From positions 21,527 to 85,526 of the forward strand of contig NZ_AYYI01000021.1 in the NCBI RefSeq assembly GCF_001436505.1: a stretch of 64,000 nucleotides of DNA, in the 5' to 3' direction. Of this stretch, positions 53,165 through 62,856 are shown in pieces. The translations under genes were made by a program, and so were the position numbers. The notes under the pieces were generated by a model, which saw only the letters and a program-made list of their open reading frames with translations, was not told the DNA's origin and searched no databases. This DNA comes from Loigolactobacillus rennini DSM 20253 (GTDB taxonomy: Bacteria > Bacillota > Bacilli > Lactobacillales > Lactobacillaceae). Each line of letters opens with the position of its first letter. Positions within the stretch are counted from its first letter, which is position 1.

Positions 53165-53722
53165 TTAATAAACCGACCATTTATTTAACGGCCAATAACG
53201 CCAAATGATCTTGCCTTCAATTTTGCTCCGCGGGACAAAACCAATCAACCGACTATCTTTAGAAATGGGCCGGTTATCCCCCATCACAAAATAACTATCT
53301 TTAGGAACCTTAGTAGCATGATTAGTGGCCGCTAATGATTTCAAGGAAAAGTTTTGGGTGAATAGCCCATTATTATCACTGGCCCACTGTTCTTCGTATG
53401 CTTTTAAGTACGGTTGATCATATTTTTTACCATTGATGTACATCACATCGTCTTTAGAAGTCACGGTATCGCCAGGTAGACCAATGATCCGTTTAATGTA
53501 TAGCGCGTTATCCGGCGCGTGCAAAATCACCACATCACCACGTTTCAGGCTAGTATGACGCCAAGCTAATACATAATCATTATTCATAAAATTGGGTGCC
53601 ATCGAGGGTCCGCTAACATTGTGGGTGGCGATCACAAATGTTTTTAAAACAACGACCACTGCCACTACAATCACAATATCCAGCACTAACCACAGCCAGG
53701 ATTTTGCAGTTTCTTTTTTCAT
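53165..53722 (-). CDS. lepB: signal peptidase I
   Basis: 185 aa. One N-terminal membrane helix (about 10-32), catalytic Ser in VSGPSMAPNFMNND (about residue 38), catalytic Lys in NALYIKRIIGLPGDTV (about 77), and box E VMGDNRPISKDSRLIGFV. Cleaves signal peptides on the outer face of the membrane. Length and layout match the short Gram-positive type. Single gene. Confidence 0.96.
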   Translation of the reverse strand: MKKETAKSWLWLVLDIVIVVAVVVVLKTFVIATHNVSGPSMAPNFMNNDYVLAWRHTSLKRGDVVILHAPDNALYIKRIIGLPGDTVTSKDDVMYINGKKYDQPYLKAYEEQWASDNNGLFTQNFSLKSLAATNHATKVPKDSYFVMGDNRPISKDSRLIGFVPRSKIEGKIIWRYWPLNKWSVY

Positions 53723-53955
53723 TGCACGTGACTCCTATTCCTAAATTAGTCAACTTAAACTGAGCAAAAAAATCAACGGCGGCCCACTAGCAACACCGTT
53801 AACCGTTCCGTAATTAACCTCTAGTATAAGCCAGTTTGCCTGCCTTTGACAAGCGCTGTTTCTGGCTTTATCGGCCTTAATAACATAAATGCTGCTGCTT
53901 TATTTTAGACAATGCTATACTAAGGTTAAAGACAAAATAACTGGAGGGTCGAGTA

Positions 53956-54728
53956 ATGAATGAAAAAGTTGCCGTGATTACTGGTGCTGGACAAGGAATA
54001 GGCCGGGCCATCGCAAAAGTATTAGCCGCTGATGGTTTTTTGTCGCTGCTTCTGATATCGTTTTAGCAGCAGCACAGCAGGTGGTTAAAGAAATTAAGCA
54101 ACAAAACCACCAAGCTGCAGCTTACCAAGCCAATGTGATGTACCGCCATGACATCGCAGAATTGATGCAACAAGTTTACGACCAACACGGCCGAATTGAC
54201 GTTGTCGTCAACGATGCCGGAATTGTCAAAGTTGGTCCATTAGAAGCGGTCAGCGGTAAAGAACTAGAAGAATTAATGGCTGTCAATGTTAAAGGCGTCT
54301 TGTTTGGCACTCAGTTAGCTGCCCATTATATGAAACAACAAAAAACTGGCGGTAAAATTATCAACGCTGCCGGATTGGGCTCGCTAGAAGGGATGCCATT
54401 ATTGAGCGCGTATTCCGCCAGTAAATTTGCGGTGCGCGGGTTAACTCAAGCTGCGGCCAAAGAATTAGCCCCTTACCACATTACTGTTAACGCTTATTCT
54501 CCAGGAATTGTGAAGAGTCCATTGTGGGATATCATCAACGCGCAAACGGAAAAATTAGACCAAACAGCACGCAAAACAGCTTTGCGTCAATTTCATGACC
54601 GGATTGCACTGGATCGCATTGAAAAGCCAGAAGACGCAGCTAACCTTGTGAGTTTCTTGGCTAGTGATCGGGCAAGCTACATCACCGGGCAAACTATTGC
54701 GGTGGATGGTGGCTTACACATGAATTAA
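53956..54728 (+). pseudogene. acetoin/diacetyl reductase-like SDR gene with a frameshift
   Basis: ATG at 53956 behind GGAGGG. Starts MNEKVAVITGAGQGIGRAIAKVLAADGF, then the frame breaks in a run of six Ts (54036-54041). One extra T would continue it as FVAASDIVLAAAQQVVKEIKQQ, joining the long downstream frame that ends at 54728. Further signs of decay are the conserved NNAG motif reading NDAG, and Gly where the catalytic Ser is expected in front of the YSASK motif (INAAGLGSLEGMPLLSAYSASK). The C-terminal end (RIEKPEDAANLVSFLASDRASYITGQTIAVDGG) is normal. A homopolymer sequencing error could explain the frameshift but not the other changes. Confidence 0.8.
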
Positions 54729-54888
54729 TCATCACTAAAAGTAAAAAATTATCATTAAACGAACAAAATCGCATGTGCTGGCGCTTTATTGACTTTTCGA
54801 GTTAGTCAAATGCCAGCATTTCTTTTGACTGGAATGTTACATTTCTGTTACAATAATAAAGTAACTAAATTAAGGAGGCGACCTTTTA

Positions 54889-57537
54889 TTGACCTATGCC
54901 ACTCGTAACAGTCACGACATTTGCCAAGAATACGCCGTTAATCCAAAAACGGGCCTTACCACCACTCAAGTGAAACAAAATCGGGCCAAAGTAGGTTCTA
55001 ATGAATTAACCGAAGCACCCCCTTTACCACTCTGGCGTAAAATTTTACGCCAATTAACAGATGTGACATCGATTATTTTATTGATTGCAACTGCTATTGC
55101 AGCTTACTTAGCGATTACCACTGACAGTTCATGGCTGAAAGTCATTGTGATTGGCGCAATCATCATTTTGAACGTCACCATTACCCTTTTTCAAGAAAGC
55201 CATGCTGAAAAAGCATTGGCTGCTTTACAAGATATGCACGTTCCCATGGTCACCGTGCTCCGCGATGGTGCAAAAACAACCATTGCCGCGGCTGACCTAG
55301 TCCCCGGTGACATCGTACTGCTAAAAGCCGGTAACACTGTACCTGCAGATGGCCGGTTATTAACCGCACAGAACTTAACTGTTGATGAAGCCATTTTAAC
55401 TGGTGAAAGTGAACCCATCAGCAAACAAACCGCGCCTTTAGCTACTGAGCCTGATAGTATCGGCGATAATTTAAACTTAGTTTTCTCCGGTACTGCAGTG
55501 ACACAAGGCAATGGCAGCTTTCTAGTCACTACTACCGGAATGGCCACCGAATTAGGTAAAATTGCCACCCTACTCAATAAGACCAAGAAGCAAAAGACTT
55601 TATTGCAGCAACGTTTAGACCAGCTTTCCTTTCGTTTAACCACCATTGCATTAATCGCTGGTGCCTGCATCTTCATCCTGAATTTCTTCTTTCATGATGG
55701 CGCTATGGCAGACAGCCTTTTCATCGGTGTTTCTTTAGCTGTTGCTGCGGTACCCGAAACACTGCCGGTGATTGTCACCTTGAGCTTATCCAATGGCGTC
55801 CGTAAAATGGCTCAACGACGCGCGATTATCCGCCGGATGACGGCCGTTGAAACCATCGGTAACGTCAATGTAATCGCCAGTGATAAAACCGGAACGTTGA
55901 CGCAAAATCAGATGACCATCACCCGTTTCTGGCAACCAGAAGCCCCTGTCACTGACATTAACCAACTCAAACAACTCACCTCAGCCCAAAAGCAAGCCTT
56001 TACTTACATGGGCTTGGCCACTAACGCTGAAGTCAGTGCAGATGGCACTGCCCATGGTGACGCCACTGAATTAGCGATCATCCGTTTATTAGACAAATAT
56101 GGTTTGCACCGCAATGAGTTAGAGCAAGCCTATCCTAGGTTAGCTGAAAATCCCTTCGACTCAACCAAAAAAACCATGGCAACCTTGCACCAAATGCCTG
56201 ACGGTAAGTATTTACTAATCGTTAAAGGTGCCTTAGACCGGTTGCAATTAGCCAACCAACCAGCAAAAATCAGCCAGATTCATGATCAGTTTGCTAACGA
56301 TGCTTTACGGATTTTAGGCATTGCATACCGGCAATTTGACACTAAACCTGAGCTTAACTGGGAACAATTAGAACAACAGTTGACGTTAACGGGCTTAATC
56401 GGGTTAATTGACCCACCACGGCCAGAAGTACCAGCAGCGATTGCCAAAGCCCATGCCGCTGGGATTAAGCCGGTGATGATTACGGGTGACCATTTAGCCA
56501 CTGCTAAAGCAATTGCAAAAGACATTGGCATTCTTCGCCCAGGCGATCATGCCATCAGCGGCGCTGAATTACAGCAGCTAGATGATCAAACTTTAGCGGC
56601 TCAAATCAAACGTTACAGTGTTTTTGCCCGGGTGTCACCGGAGGATAAATTACGCATCGTCGCCGCTTGGCAAGCAAACGGCGCTAGTGTGGCCATGACA
56701 GGTGATGGGGTCAATGATGCCCCAGCCCTAAAAGCAGCCGACGTAGGCATCGCCATGGGCATCACTGGTACGGATGTATCTAAAAACGCCGCGGATATGA
56801 TTTTAACAGACGATAATTTTGCGACCATTCTAGACGCAGTCGAAGAAGGCCGTACCGTTTACCATAATATTTTAAAAGCGATTGAGTTTTTAGTAGGTGT
56901 CAACTTCTCCCAAATCTTCTTGATGCTCTTTAGTGTCAGCTTAGGCTGGGGTGCAATTTTTATTGCCGAACAGCTACTACTGATCAACGTACTCGCCGAC
57001 GGGTTACCTGGCTTCTACATCGGCTCGGAACCCGGAGATGCAGACAACATGGCCCAGCCCCCAGTCAGTAAAAACCGTTCCCTTTTTGCGGATGGCTTAG
57101 GCTGGCGGATGGCGCTACGAGCATTAGTTTATGTCATTTTAGTCGGTGGCATTTACTACCTTGGCCGTTTTGTCCTCAGTGCAAATGAACCAAAACTGCA
57201 AGGGATGACCATGGCCTTTCTAGTGCTCGCAATCGGTTCTGTAATTGACGTCTATGCGATTAAAGTGCGCCGACCACTTAGCTGGCAAAACATTAAACAT
57301 AACCGGCCGATTAACATCAGTGTGGCGATTTCCATTACGCTAATGTTGCTAGTCACATTTGTTCCCGGTTTACAAATAGCATTTTCGTTAACCACGTTAC
57401 CACCTATTGCTTGGCTACTAGTGATTCCAGCCATTCTTGGTTCACTACTGTGCTTAGAATTAGCTAAACACATTCGCCACCACCGAAAAAATGTAAACAC
57501 CGCACGCGCAGAACAAAATGAAACAATTAGTCATTAA
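54889..57537 (+). CDS. P2-type cation-transporting ATPase
   Basis: 882 aa, TTG start behind AAGGAGGCG. Domains in order: N-terminal cation ATPase domain, M1-M2, actuator with LTGESEPISKQ, M3-M4 with AVPETLPVIV, phosphorylation site SDKTGTLTQNQ, nucleotide domain with KGALDRL, hinge MTGDGVNDAPALKAADVGIAMG, and six C-terminal helices. Closest to PacL-like Ca2+ ATPases, but M4 has PETLP instead of PEGLP and M6 has NVLADG instead of NLVTDG. A Ca2+ or Mn2+ role is likely but not certain. Confidence 0.9.
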   Translation: MTYATRNSHDICQEYAVNPKTGLTTTQVKQNRAKVGSNELTEAPPLPLWRKILRQLTDVTSIILLIATAIAAYLAITTDSSWLKVIVIGAIIILNVTITLFQESHAEKALAALQDMHVPMVTVLRDGAKTTIAAADLVPGDIVLLKAGNTVPADGRLLTAQNLTVDEAILTGESEPISKQTAPLATEPDSIGDNLNLVFSGTAVTQGNGSFLVTTTGMATELGKIATLLNKTKKQKTLLQQRLDQLSFRLTTIALIAGACIFILNFFFHDGAMADSLFIGVSLAVAAVPETLPVIVTLSLSNGVRKMAQRRAIIRRMTAVETIGNVNVIASDKTGTLTQNQMTITRFWQPEAPVTDINQLKQLTSAQKQAFTYMGLATNAEVSADGTAHGDATELAIIRLLDKYGLHRNELEQAYPRLAENPFDSTKKTMATLHQMPDGKYLLIVKGALDRLQLANQPAKISQIHDQFANDALRILGIAYRQFDTKPELNWEQLEQQLTLTGLIGLIDPPRPEVPAAIAKAHAAGIKPVMITGDHLATAKAIAKDIGILRPGDHAISGAELQQLDDQTLAAQIKRYSVFARVSPEDKLRIVAAWQANGASVAMTGDGVNDAPALKAADVGIAMGITGTDVSKNAADMILTDDNFATILDAVEEGRTVYHNILKAIEFLVGVNFSQIFLMLFSVSLGWGAIFIAEQLLLINVLADGLPGFYIGSEPGDADNMAQPPVSKNRSLFADGLGWRMALRALVYVILVGGIYYLGRFVLSANEPKLQGMTMAFLVLAIGSVIDVYAIKVRRPLSWQNIKHNRPINISVAISITLMLLVTFVPGLQIAFSLTTLPPIAWLLVIPAILGSLLCLELAKHIRHHRKNVNTARAEQNETISH

Positions 57538-57555
57538 TCACACTAACTAGAAAAA

Positions 57556-57598
57556 GAGGCACCAACAAAAGTCATACTTTTGTTGGTGCCCTTTTTTT
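57556..57598 (+). terminator. terminator after the P-type ATPase
   Basis: GGCACCAACAAAAG pairs with CTTTTGTTGGTGCC across a short loop, followed by seven Ts. Confidence 0.92.
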
Positions 57599-57739
57599 GC
57601 TGCCGAACAACAACCGAAAATTTAGCGTTTTACAAAATAGTCACGACGTCCACCGTTTTAAAAACTACTTTTACCACTTTTCACTGCAAAACACGGTTAA
57701 AACTAGTATGCTGGAAGAAAAAGTGTCGAGGCAGGTCAC

Positions 57740-59059
57740 ATGTTTAACCTATTAAAATTTATCCAAGCAACTGCATTAACCTTAGGTGTTTATTTATTAG
57801 CTGACTACATTGCAATTGAACGCCGAACTTGGCATAAAAGGTGCCTAGCAGTGCCACTCAGCCTATTTTTTGGTGTCTTGATGATGTGGTGGGGCCGCAT
57901 TATCTTTGTCTTAATGCTGATCATTTATTTAGGCTATTATACTTGGCGGCAAAAGCAGGCCCATGTGTTAACCGAACTGGTTAAATTTTGCTTAGCCTTA
58001 AATTTACAATTAATTTTTAGTAGTTTAGCTGTTATCAGTGCTACCGCCGCCGGTAAATTATGGCCCTTACTTGCAACTAAATTCAGTAACGTCCTCTTGA
58101 TTATCAGCACTGACTATTTATTAATCGCTAGCTTCATCGTATTACTGCACTATTTAAAATTATTTGCCACCATCACCAATGTTTTTCGGCAAACACAAGT
58201 CCAGAAATATTTGCTCGCCTTGTTACTGCTAACGTTTTGTGCATTAGCAGCTTTGTTGTGGCTAATTGACTATTACCACTTCAACACTGCCAGCAAAACC
58301 TTGTTAATTTTTGGCTTTAGCGGCTTAATTTTATTAGCCGCCTTTCTATTCACCTATTTTTTAAAAATCTACCACTTGCGCAGTGCGCAATTAATGGCGC
58401 AGCGCGACTACCAAAATATTTTATTGTATGCGCAAGAAATCGCTGCTAATGATCGCGCGTTACGTAAATTTAAACACGATTACCAAAACATCCTCTTGTC
58501 GTTACAGACCTACATTGATGAAAGCCAACAACCTGAATTACAACACTATTTTCAACAAATTTTAAAGTCAGCAAGCCTACAACTAAAACCAAGCAATCAC
58601 TTCGCTGATTTAGATCTAGTGGTAGATAAGCCACTACGCAGTTTATTATTGCAAAAGTTGGCCCAGGCACAATTACAACATATCACTGTTCATTTAGAAA
58701 TTACCACTCGCTTTCAATTAAACCAACCTGTTAGTGTCACATTAATCCGGATGTTAGGCATCATCTTAGATAACGCTTTAGAGGCAGCTCAAAGCGCAGC
58801 AAGCCCGAAACTACAAGTTGCGTTGCTAAACTACGCTAACGGTGATCAAGAAATCATTGTCACCAATAATTTCAACACTGCACCTAACTTTAGCCGCTTA
58901 TTTAAGGAAGGTTATTCCCAAAAAGGGACGCAACGTGGTACCGGCTTAGCAAACTTACAAGAACTAGCCCAACAACAACCCCACATTTTATTAGATGTTA
59001 AACAAACGACGGCACAATTTCGTGTTATTTTAACGTTTATGGAGGCACCCTTATGTTGA
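57740..59059 (+). CDS. GHKL (AgrC/HPK10-type) sensor histidine kinase
   Basis: 439 aa. Six to seven membrane helices in residues 1-215, like AgrC-type peptide sensors. Then a dimerisation/His box RALRKFKHDYQNILLSLQTYID (phospho-His in HDYQN) and a GHKL ATPase domain with N box MLGIILDNALEAAQ and G box GTGLANLQEL. Senses an extracellular signal, often a cyclic peptide, and phosphorylates the LytTR regulator encoded next, with which it overlaps by 7 bases. Confidence 0.9.
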   Translation: MFNLLKFIQATALTLGVYLLADYIAIERRTWHKRCLAVPLSLFFGVLMMWWGRIIFVLMLIIYLGYYTWRQKQAHVLTELVKFCLALNLQLIFSSLAVISATAAGKLWPLLATKFSNVLLIISTDYLLIASFIVLLHYLKLFATITNVFRQTQVQKYLLALLLLTFCALAALLWLIDYYHFNTASKTLLIFGFSGLILLAAFLFTYFLKIYHLRSAQLMAQRDYQNILLYAQEIAANDRALRKFKHDYQNILLSLQTYIDESQQPELQHYFQQILKSASLQLKPSNHFADLDLVVDKPLRSLLLQKLAQAQLQHITVHLEITTRFQLNQPVSVTLIRMLGIILDNALEAAQSAASPKLQVALLNYANGDQEIIVTNNFNTAPNFSRLFKEGYSQKGTQRGTGLANLQELAQQQPHILLDVKQTTAQFRVILTFMEAPLC

Positions 59060-59796
59060 CGACTTTTATTTTAGAAGATAACGCCAAACAGCGATTTTAC
59101 TACCAGCAGATCGTTCGCACACAAATTATGATCGATCAATTAGACATGCAACTAGCGCTTGTCACCGCAACACCACAAAAAATTAAAGACTATTTGCAAC
59201 ACCAACCCCACACTCACGGCCTCTTTTTATTGGATATCGAAATTGGCAACCAGTTGACGGCTGGTTTGGACCTAGCAGAATGGATTCGCAATCACTTCGT
59301 TGATGCCCAAATTATTTTTCTTACCACGCACACCGAAATGGCGTTTTTAACCTTTGAACGTAAAATTGCACCTTTGGATTATCTATTGAAAGATAACGGC
59401 GCCCCTAAAGTCGAACAGCAGTTGCGGCAAGATTTAAAAATTGCGCAGCAACGCTACCAGCAAACAATATTGCACACCAAACAAAAATTTGGCTATCGCA
59501 TTGGCCAGCGCTATTATGAAATCCCGTTTTCACAATTTTATTTTTTAGAAACGGCCCCCGGTAATACGGGTAAGCTCATCATTCACGCTGACCACCAACA
59601 AGCTGAATTTATCGGCCGCTTAAGCGAGCAAGCAGAAAAGTACCCGCACCTATTTCTAGCACACCGTAGTATTTTACTCAATCCGCAGACAATCACCAGC
59701 TTTGATGCTGCCAAACGCATCGCCTATTTCCCCGACCAGCAAAAATGTGTCGTCGCTTTTCGTAAAGTAGGCGCATTAAACCGCCAGTTACGCTGA
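59053..59796 (+). CDS. LytTR-family response regulator (AgrA-type)
   Basis: 247 aa. Receiver domain (1-125) with acidic pair in FILEDNAKQ, phospho-Asp in LFLLDIEIGNQ and Lys in DYLLKDNG. C-terminal LytTR DNA-binding domain (about 140-245) with YEIPFSQFYFLETAPGNTGKLIIH and FLAHRSILLNPQTITSFDA. Activated by the kinase at 57740-59059. No autoinducer peptide or AgrB-like gene is visible nearby. Confidence 0.92.
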   Translation: MLTTFILEDNAKQRFYYQQIVRTQIMIDQLDMQLALVTATPQKIKDYLQHQPHTHGLFLLDIEIGNQLTAGLDLAEWIRNHFVDAQIIFLTTHTEMAFLTFERKIAPLDYLLKDNGAPKVEQQLRQDLKIAQQRYQQTILHTKQKFGYRIGQRYYEIPFSQFYFLETAPGNTGKLIIHADHQQAEFIGRLSEQAEKYPHLFLAHRSILLNPQTITSFDAAKRIAYFPDQQKCVVAFRKVGALNRQLR

Positions 59797-59835
59797 CCGG
59801 CTTTTTTCTGACGTTAAACGCCATAGACCGGCAAA

Positions 59836-59876
59836 CTTTTTCAGCACTAGCTAAGCTAAGGCTAGTGTTGAAAAGG
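59836..59876 (+). promoter_or_regulatory. hairpin that covers the flippase ribosome binding site
   Basis: CTTTTTCAGCACTAGC and GCTAGTGTTGAAAAGG pair fully as RNA (two G-U pairs) around a 9-base loop. The 3' arm contains the AAAAGG of AAAAGGAG, the ribosome binding site of the next gene. No T run follows, so it is not a normal terminator. Confidence 0.6.
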
Positions 59877-59888
59877 AGCGCGGAAACT

Positions 59889-61325
59889 GTGAAACTAGTT
59901 AAAAATTGGTTTTATAATTTAAGCTATAATTTACTGTTACTCATTTTACCTTTGATTACCGTCCCCTATGTATCAAGGGTTATTGGTATTGCTGGCATCG
60001 GCATCAATGATTACACTAGCGCGCTGGTCAATTATTTTTTGCTCTTTGGCACTTTGGGTATTAAATTGTACGCTAATCGCGAGTTAGCCTATCACCGGGG
60101 AGAAAAGTTCACGCGGTCTCAATTATTTTGGGAAATCACCTGTTTACAAGCGTTAACTATTGGCGTGGCCATACTGGCCTTTATGGGTTATTGGCTCATC
60201 GCTAGTCGCTACCGAACTTACCTGTTGTTGCAGGCCCTAGTGTTGCCAGCAGCTATTTTTGATATTTCCTGGTACTTCATGGGGATGGAAGACTTTGGCA
60301 AAGTGGTGCTGCGTAACGCGTTTGTCCGCTTACTGGCTATCAGTCTTATCTTTACGCTAGTTCATTCTACTGCTGATTTATGGCTGTATATCTTACTTAA
60401 CGCTGGCAGCAGTTTAATTGGCAACCTTACTTTATGGCCTTATTTGGTCCAGCAGATCCAGTGGGTCCCAAAGGCACAACTGCACCCGCTGCAACATTTA
60501 CGCGGCAGCCTAACACTATTTCTTCCCACCATCGCCATTCAGATTTACTTAAGTTTAAACCGCAATTTACTAGGTGTCTTCGCATCGATGAGTGCCGTGG
60601 GGTATTACGGTTACGCTGACCGGGTCATCCGTTTAGTTTTGGGTATTGTCACCGCATTAGGTAGTGTGATGCTGCCAAACATCGCCAACAAAGCGGCACA
60701 CAAACAGTACGCTGCGATTAAAACCAGTCTTTACCGATCATTTGATTTCACAACAGCTTTAGCAGTACCACTAGTTTTTGGCTTGGCATTGTTAGGCCCT
60801 AGCTTTAGTCAGTGGTACTTAGGTAGCGGCTACCAGCTTACCGGACAACTATTGATCGCTGAAGCGCCGGTGATTTTATTCATCGCTTGGGGGAACGTCA
60901 CTGGGATTCAATTATTATTGCCGCTTAAACGCAACCGCGCGTACACGCTATCCGTTATTTTAGGTGCCGTCATCAGCGTTGGTGCCAATTTGATTTTAAT
61001 TCCACCTTTTGGTGCTTACGGCGCTGTCTTTGCAACGGTACTCACTGAATTCTGTGTCACCGGTGCACAATTGCACGCCATTCGTGACTTTATCAGCCGA
61101 CGCCGACTTTTTCACGCCACTTGGAAATATTTACTCAGCGGCAGTGCGATGTACGTCACTTTGCGCTCTTTGCTCAACTACTGGTCAGTCACCGGCTTAA
61201 CCGCCATTTTACTGACAGTATTGTGCGGTGCTGGTCTTTATTTCATTAGCTTAAAAGTGGTTGCGGCGCCAATTTTAAAAGAATTACACTTTTTCCTACA
61301 AAAAGCTGCCAATCACTTGGGTTAA
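59889..61325 (+). CDS. polysaccharide flippase (Wzx/RfbX-type)
   Basis: About 478 aa. GTG at 59889, giving MKLVKNWFYNLSYNLLLLILPLITVPYVSRVIG, the standard N terminus of Gram-positive Wzx flippases, with AAGGAG about ten bases upstream. Some twelve to fourteen membrane helices. Moves lipid-linked oligosaccharides across the membrane for exopolysaccharide or teichoic acid assembly. Isolated from glycosyltransferases here, but directly behind the two-component system, which may control it. Its stop overlaps the converging transporter gene by four bases. Confidence 0.9.
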   Translation: MKLVKNWFYNLSYNLLLLILPLITVPYVSRVIGIAGIGINDYTSALVNYFLLFGTLGIKLYANRELAYHRGEKFTRSQLFWEITCLQALTIGVAILAFMGYWLIASRYRTYLLLQALVLPAAIFDISWYFMGMEDFGKVVLRNAFVRLLAISLIFTLVHSTADLWLYILLNAGSSLIGNLTLWPYLVQQIQWVPKAQLHPLQHLRGSLTLFLPTIAIQIYLSLNRNLLGVFASMSAVGYYGYADRVIRLVLGIVTALGSVMLPNIANKAAHKQYAAIKTSLYRSFDFTTALAVPLVFGLALLGPSFSQWYLGSGYQLTGQLLIAEAPVILFIAWGNVTGIQLLLPLKRNRAYTLSVILGAVISVGANLILIPPFGAYGAVFATVLTEFCVTGAQLHAIRDFISRRRLFHATWKYLLSGSAMYVTLRSLLNYWSVTGLTAILLTVLCGAGLYFISLKVVAAPILKELHFFLQKAANHLG

Positions 61326-62701
61326 CCTAACTGTTGCCGAATCCGTTTTTCTTCACCAACTGCGATGATTGCCAACATAATGATACTTAACACCACTGCT
61401 AAATAAAAGACGATAAACGTATCGTTCCAACCATGCAACGTTAAGCCAAAAAGCGATAGCCCATTTTCTTTAGGGTCTGCAATTGCGGCAAACCCAACTT
61501 GGGCCATTAAATCACCAAAAATATACGCAAAGGTCCCGGTTAACCCATCCGAAACGTTTAACGCGTTTTTCGGGACAAAACTGATGACCGCTACCCCAAT
61601 TAACAACTGCGGTCCATAAATTAACATCCCCAAAAAGAATAGCGACGTGTTAATCAGCAAAGGTGTCGTGCCGTAACGGTAACCTAACACGACAACTGCT
61701 GTTAATACTAAGCAAATGATGGAAACCACTGCTCGCCGGCCTTTGAGCACATCGGAGAACCAACCCCAAACGACACTGCCTAAAATACCGCCTAATTGGA
61801 AAAGGAGTAAGGTATTGGCCCCTTGTGCCACAGTGAAATGCAACTGCTGGACTGTATATAGTGGTGCCCAGTTGACGATGCCGATACGGACTACGTAAAC
61901 AAAGACATTGGCGATGCACAATAACCAAACCCAAGGACTTTTAACCACAAATTTTTTAAAAGTCTGCCATTTACTCATTTTAGCAGCGGTTTGATCTGCT
62001 TTAGAAACACTTTCGCCAAAAATCACTTCACTAGGTTGCCAGCCTAATTCTTGCGGATCATCTGCGCCGAAAAACAGCCCCCATAAACCAATTAACAGCC
62101 CAATGATGGCTGGGAAAATGAACATGCCACCAACATTACCAGCAAATAAATGGTTGGCACCCCATAACGCAATGATGCCGGCAACGGCACCACCAAGCTC
62201 ATGGGAAATGTTCCAAATACCGATGTAACGGCCGCGCGTTGTGGTAGTGGTCCACCGGGAAATCGTCGATAAAGAGGCTGAACCCCCTGGTGACTGAAAA
62301 ATCCCGTTTAAAGACCACAGCACAAAAATCAAGCCTAGCGGTGCTTGATCCATCAATAATGCGACCCCGATAATCAGCGACATCAACGCTGCTAAAATCA
62401 GGAGGAAGGACATGAAACGTTTGGTGTTTTTACCGTCGACCACGTAGCCTAAAACTGTTTTGCCGATGCCGTAAGCCAGTGAAAAACCATAGCCAATCCA
62501 GCCTAACGCTGTGGTGGAAATGCCCTTTTTCACCAATAACGGCTGTGCGGCAGATAAATTATTTCGAATTAAATACATACTGAAGTAAACTAAAAAAACT
62601 ACCAAAAACGCCTTCAAAAATTCTTTTAGCCAGCGCTGGCGTTGCTGCACCAGTGATAAATTTAATTTTTTGGGCCGTTTTAAATCAAAATAATGCCACA
62701 T
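61322..62701 (-). CDS. organophosphate:phosphate antiporter (UhpT/GlpT family)
   Basis: 459 aa, twelve membrane helices. OPA family features: the N-terminal FSMYLIRNNLSAAQPLLVKKGISTTALGWIGYGFSLAYGIGKTVLGYVVDGKNTKRFMSFLL and the middle WFSDVLKGRRAVVSIICLV. Exchanges sugar phosphates or glycerol 3-phosphate for phosphate. The arginine in YLIRNN corresponds to the essential substrate-binding Arg of UhpT/GlpT. Glycerol 3-phosphate uptake would fit with GlpO elsewhere in the window, but the substrate is not settled. Confidence 0.87.
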   Translation of the reverse strand: MWHYFDLKRPKKLNLSLVQQRQRWLKEFLKAFLVVFLVYFSMYLIRNNLSAAQPLLVKKGISTTALGWIGYGFSLAYGIGKTVLGYVVDGKNTKRFMSFLLILAALMSLIIGVALLMDQAPLGLIFVLWSLNGIFQSPGGSASLSTISRWTTTTTRGRYIGIWNISHELGGAVAGIIALWGANHLFAGNVGGMFIFPAIIGLLIGLWGLFFGADDPQELGWQPSEVIFGESVSKADQTAAKMSKWQTFKKFVVKSPWVWLLCIANVFVYVVRIGIVNWAPLYTVQQLHFTVAQGANTLLLFQLGGILGSVVWGWFSDVLKGRRAVVSIICLVLTAVVVLGYRYGTTPLLINTSLFFLGMLIYGPQLLIGVAVISFVPKNALNVSDGLTGTFAYIFGDLMAQVGFAAIADPKENGLSLFGLTLHGWNDTFIVFYLAVVLSIIMLAIIAVGEEKRIRQQLG

Positions 62702-62856
62702 GCTAACCCCTTCTTCTCCTTAAAATTTAACCGCTAACAGTATAGCACAAGAAAATTGGCTGCTCAGCCCCATCCCAAAGTAAAAAACCGGTTACTTTGC
62801 CTGAACGACAACAATCAGTTACAATAAAATTATTAGTACGAAGGGAAGAAATGATT

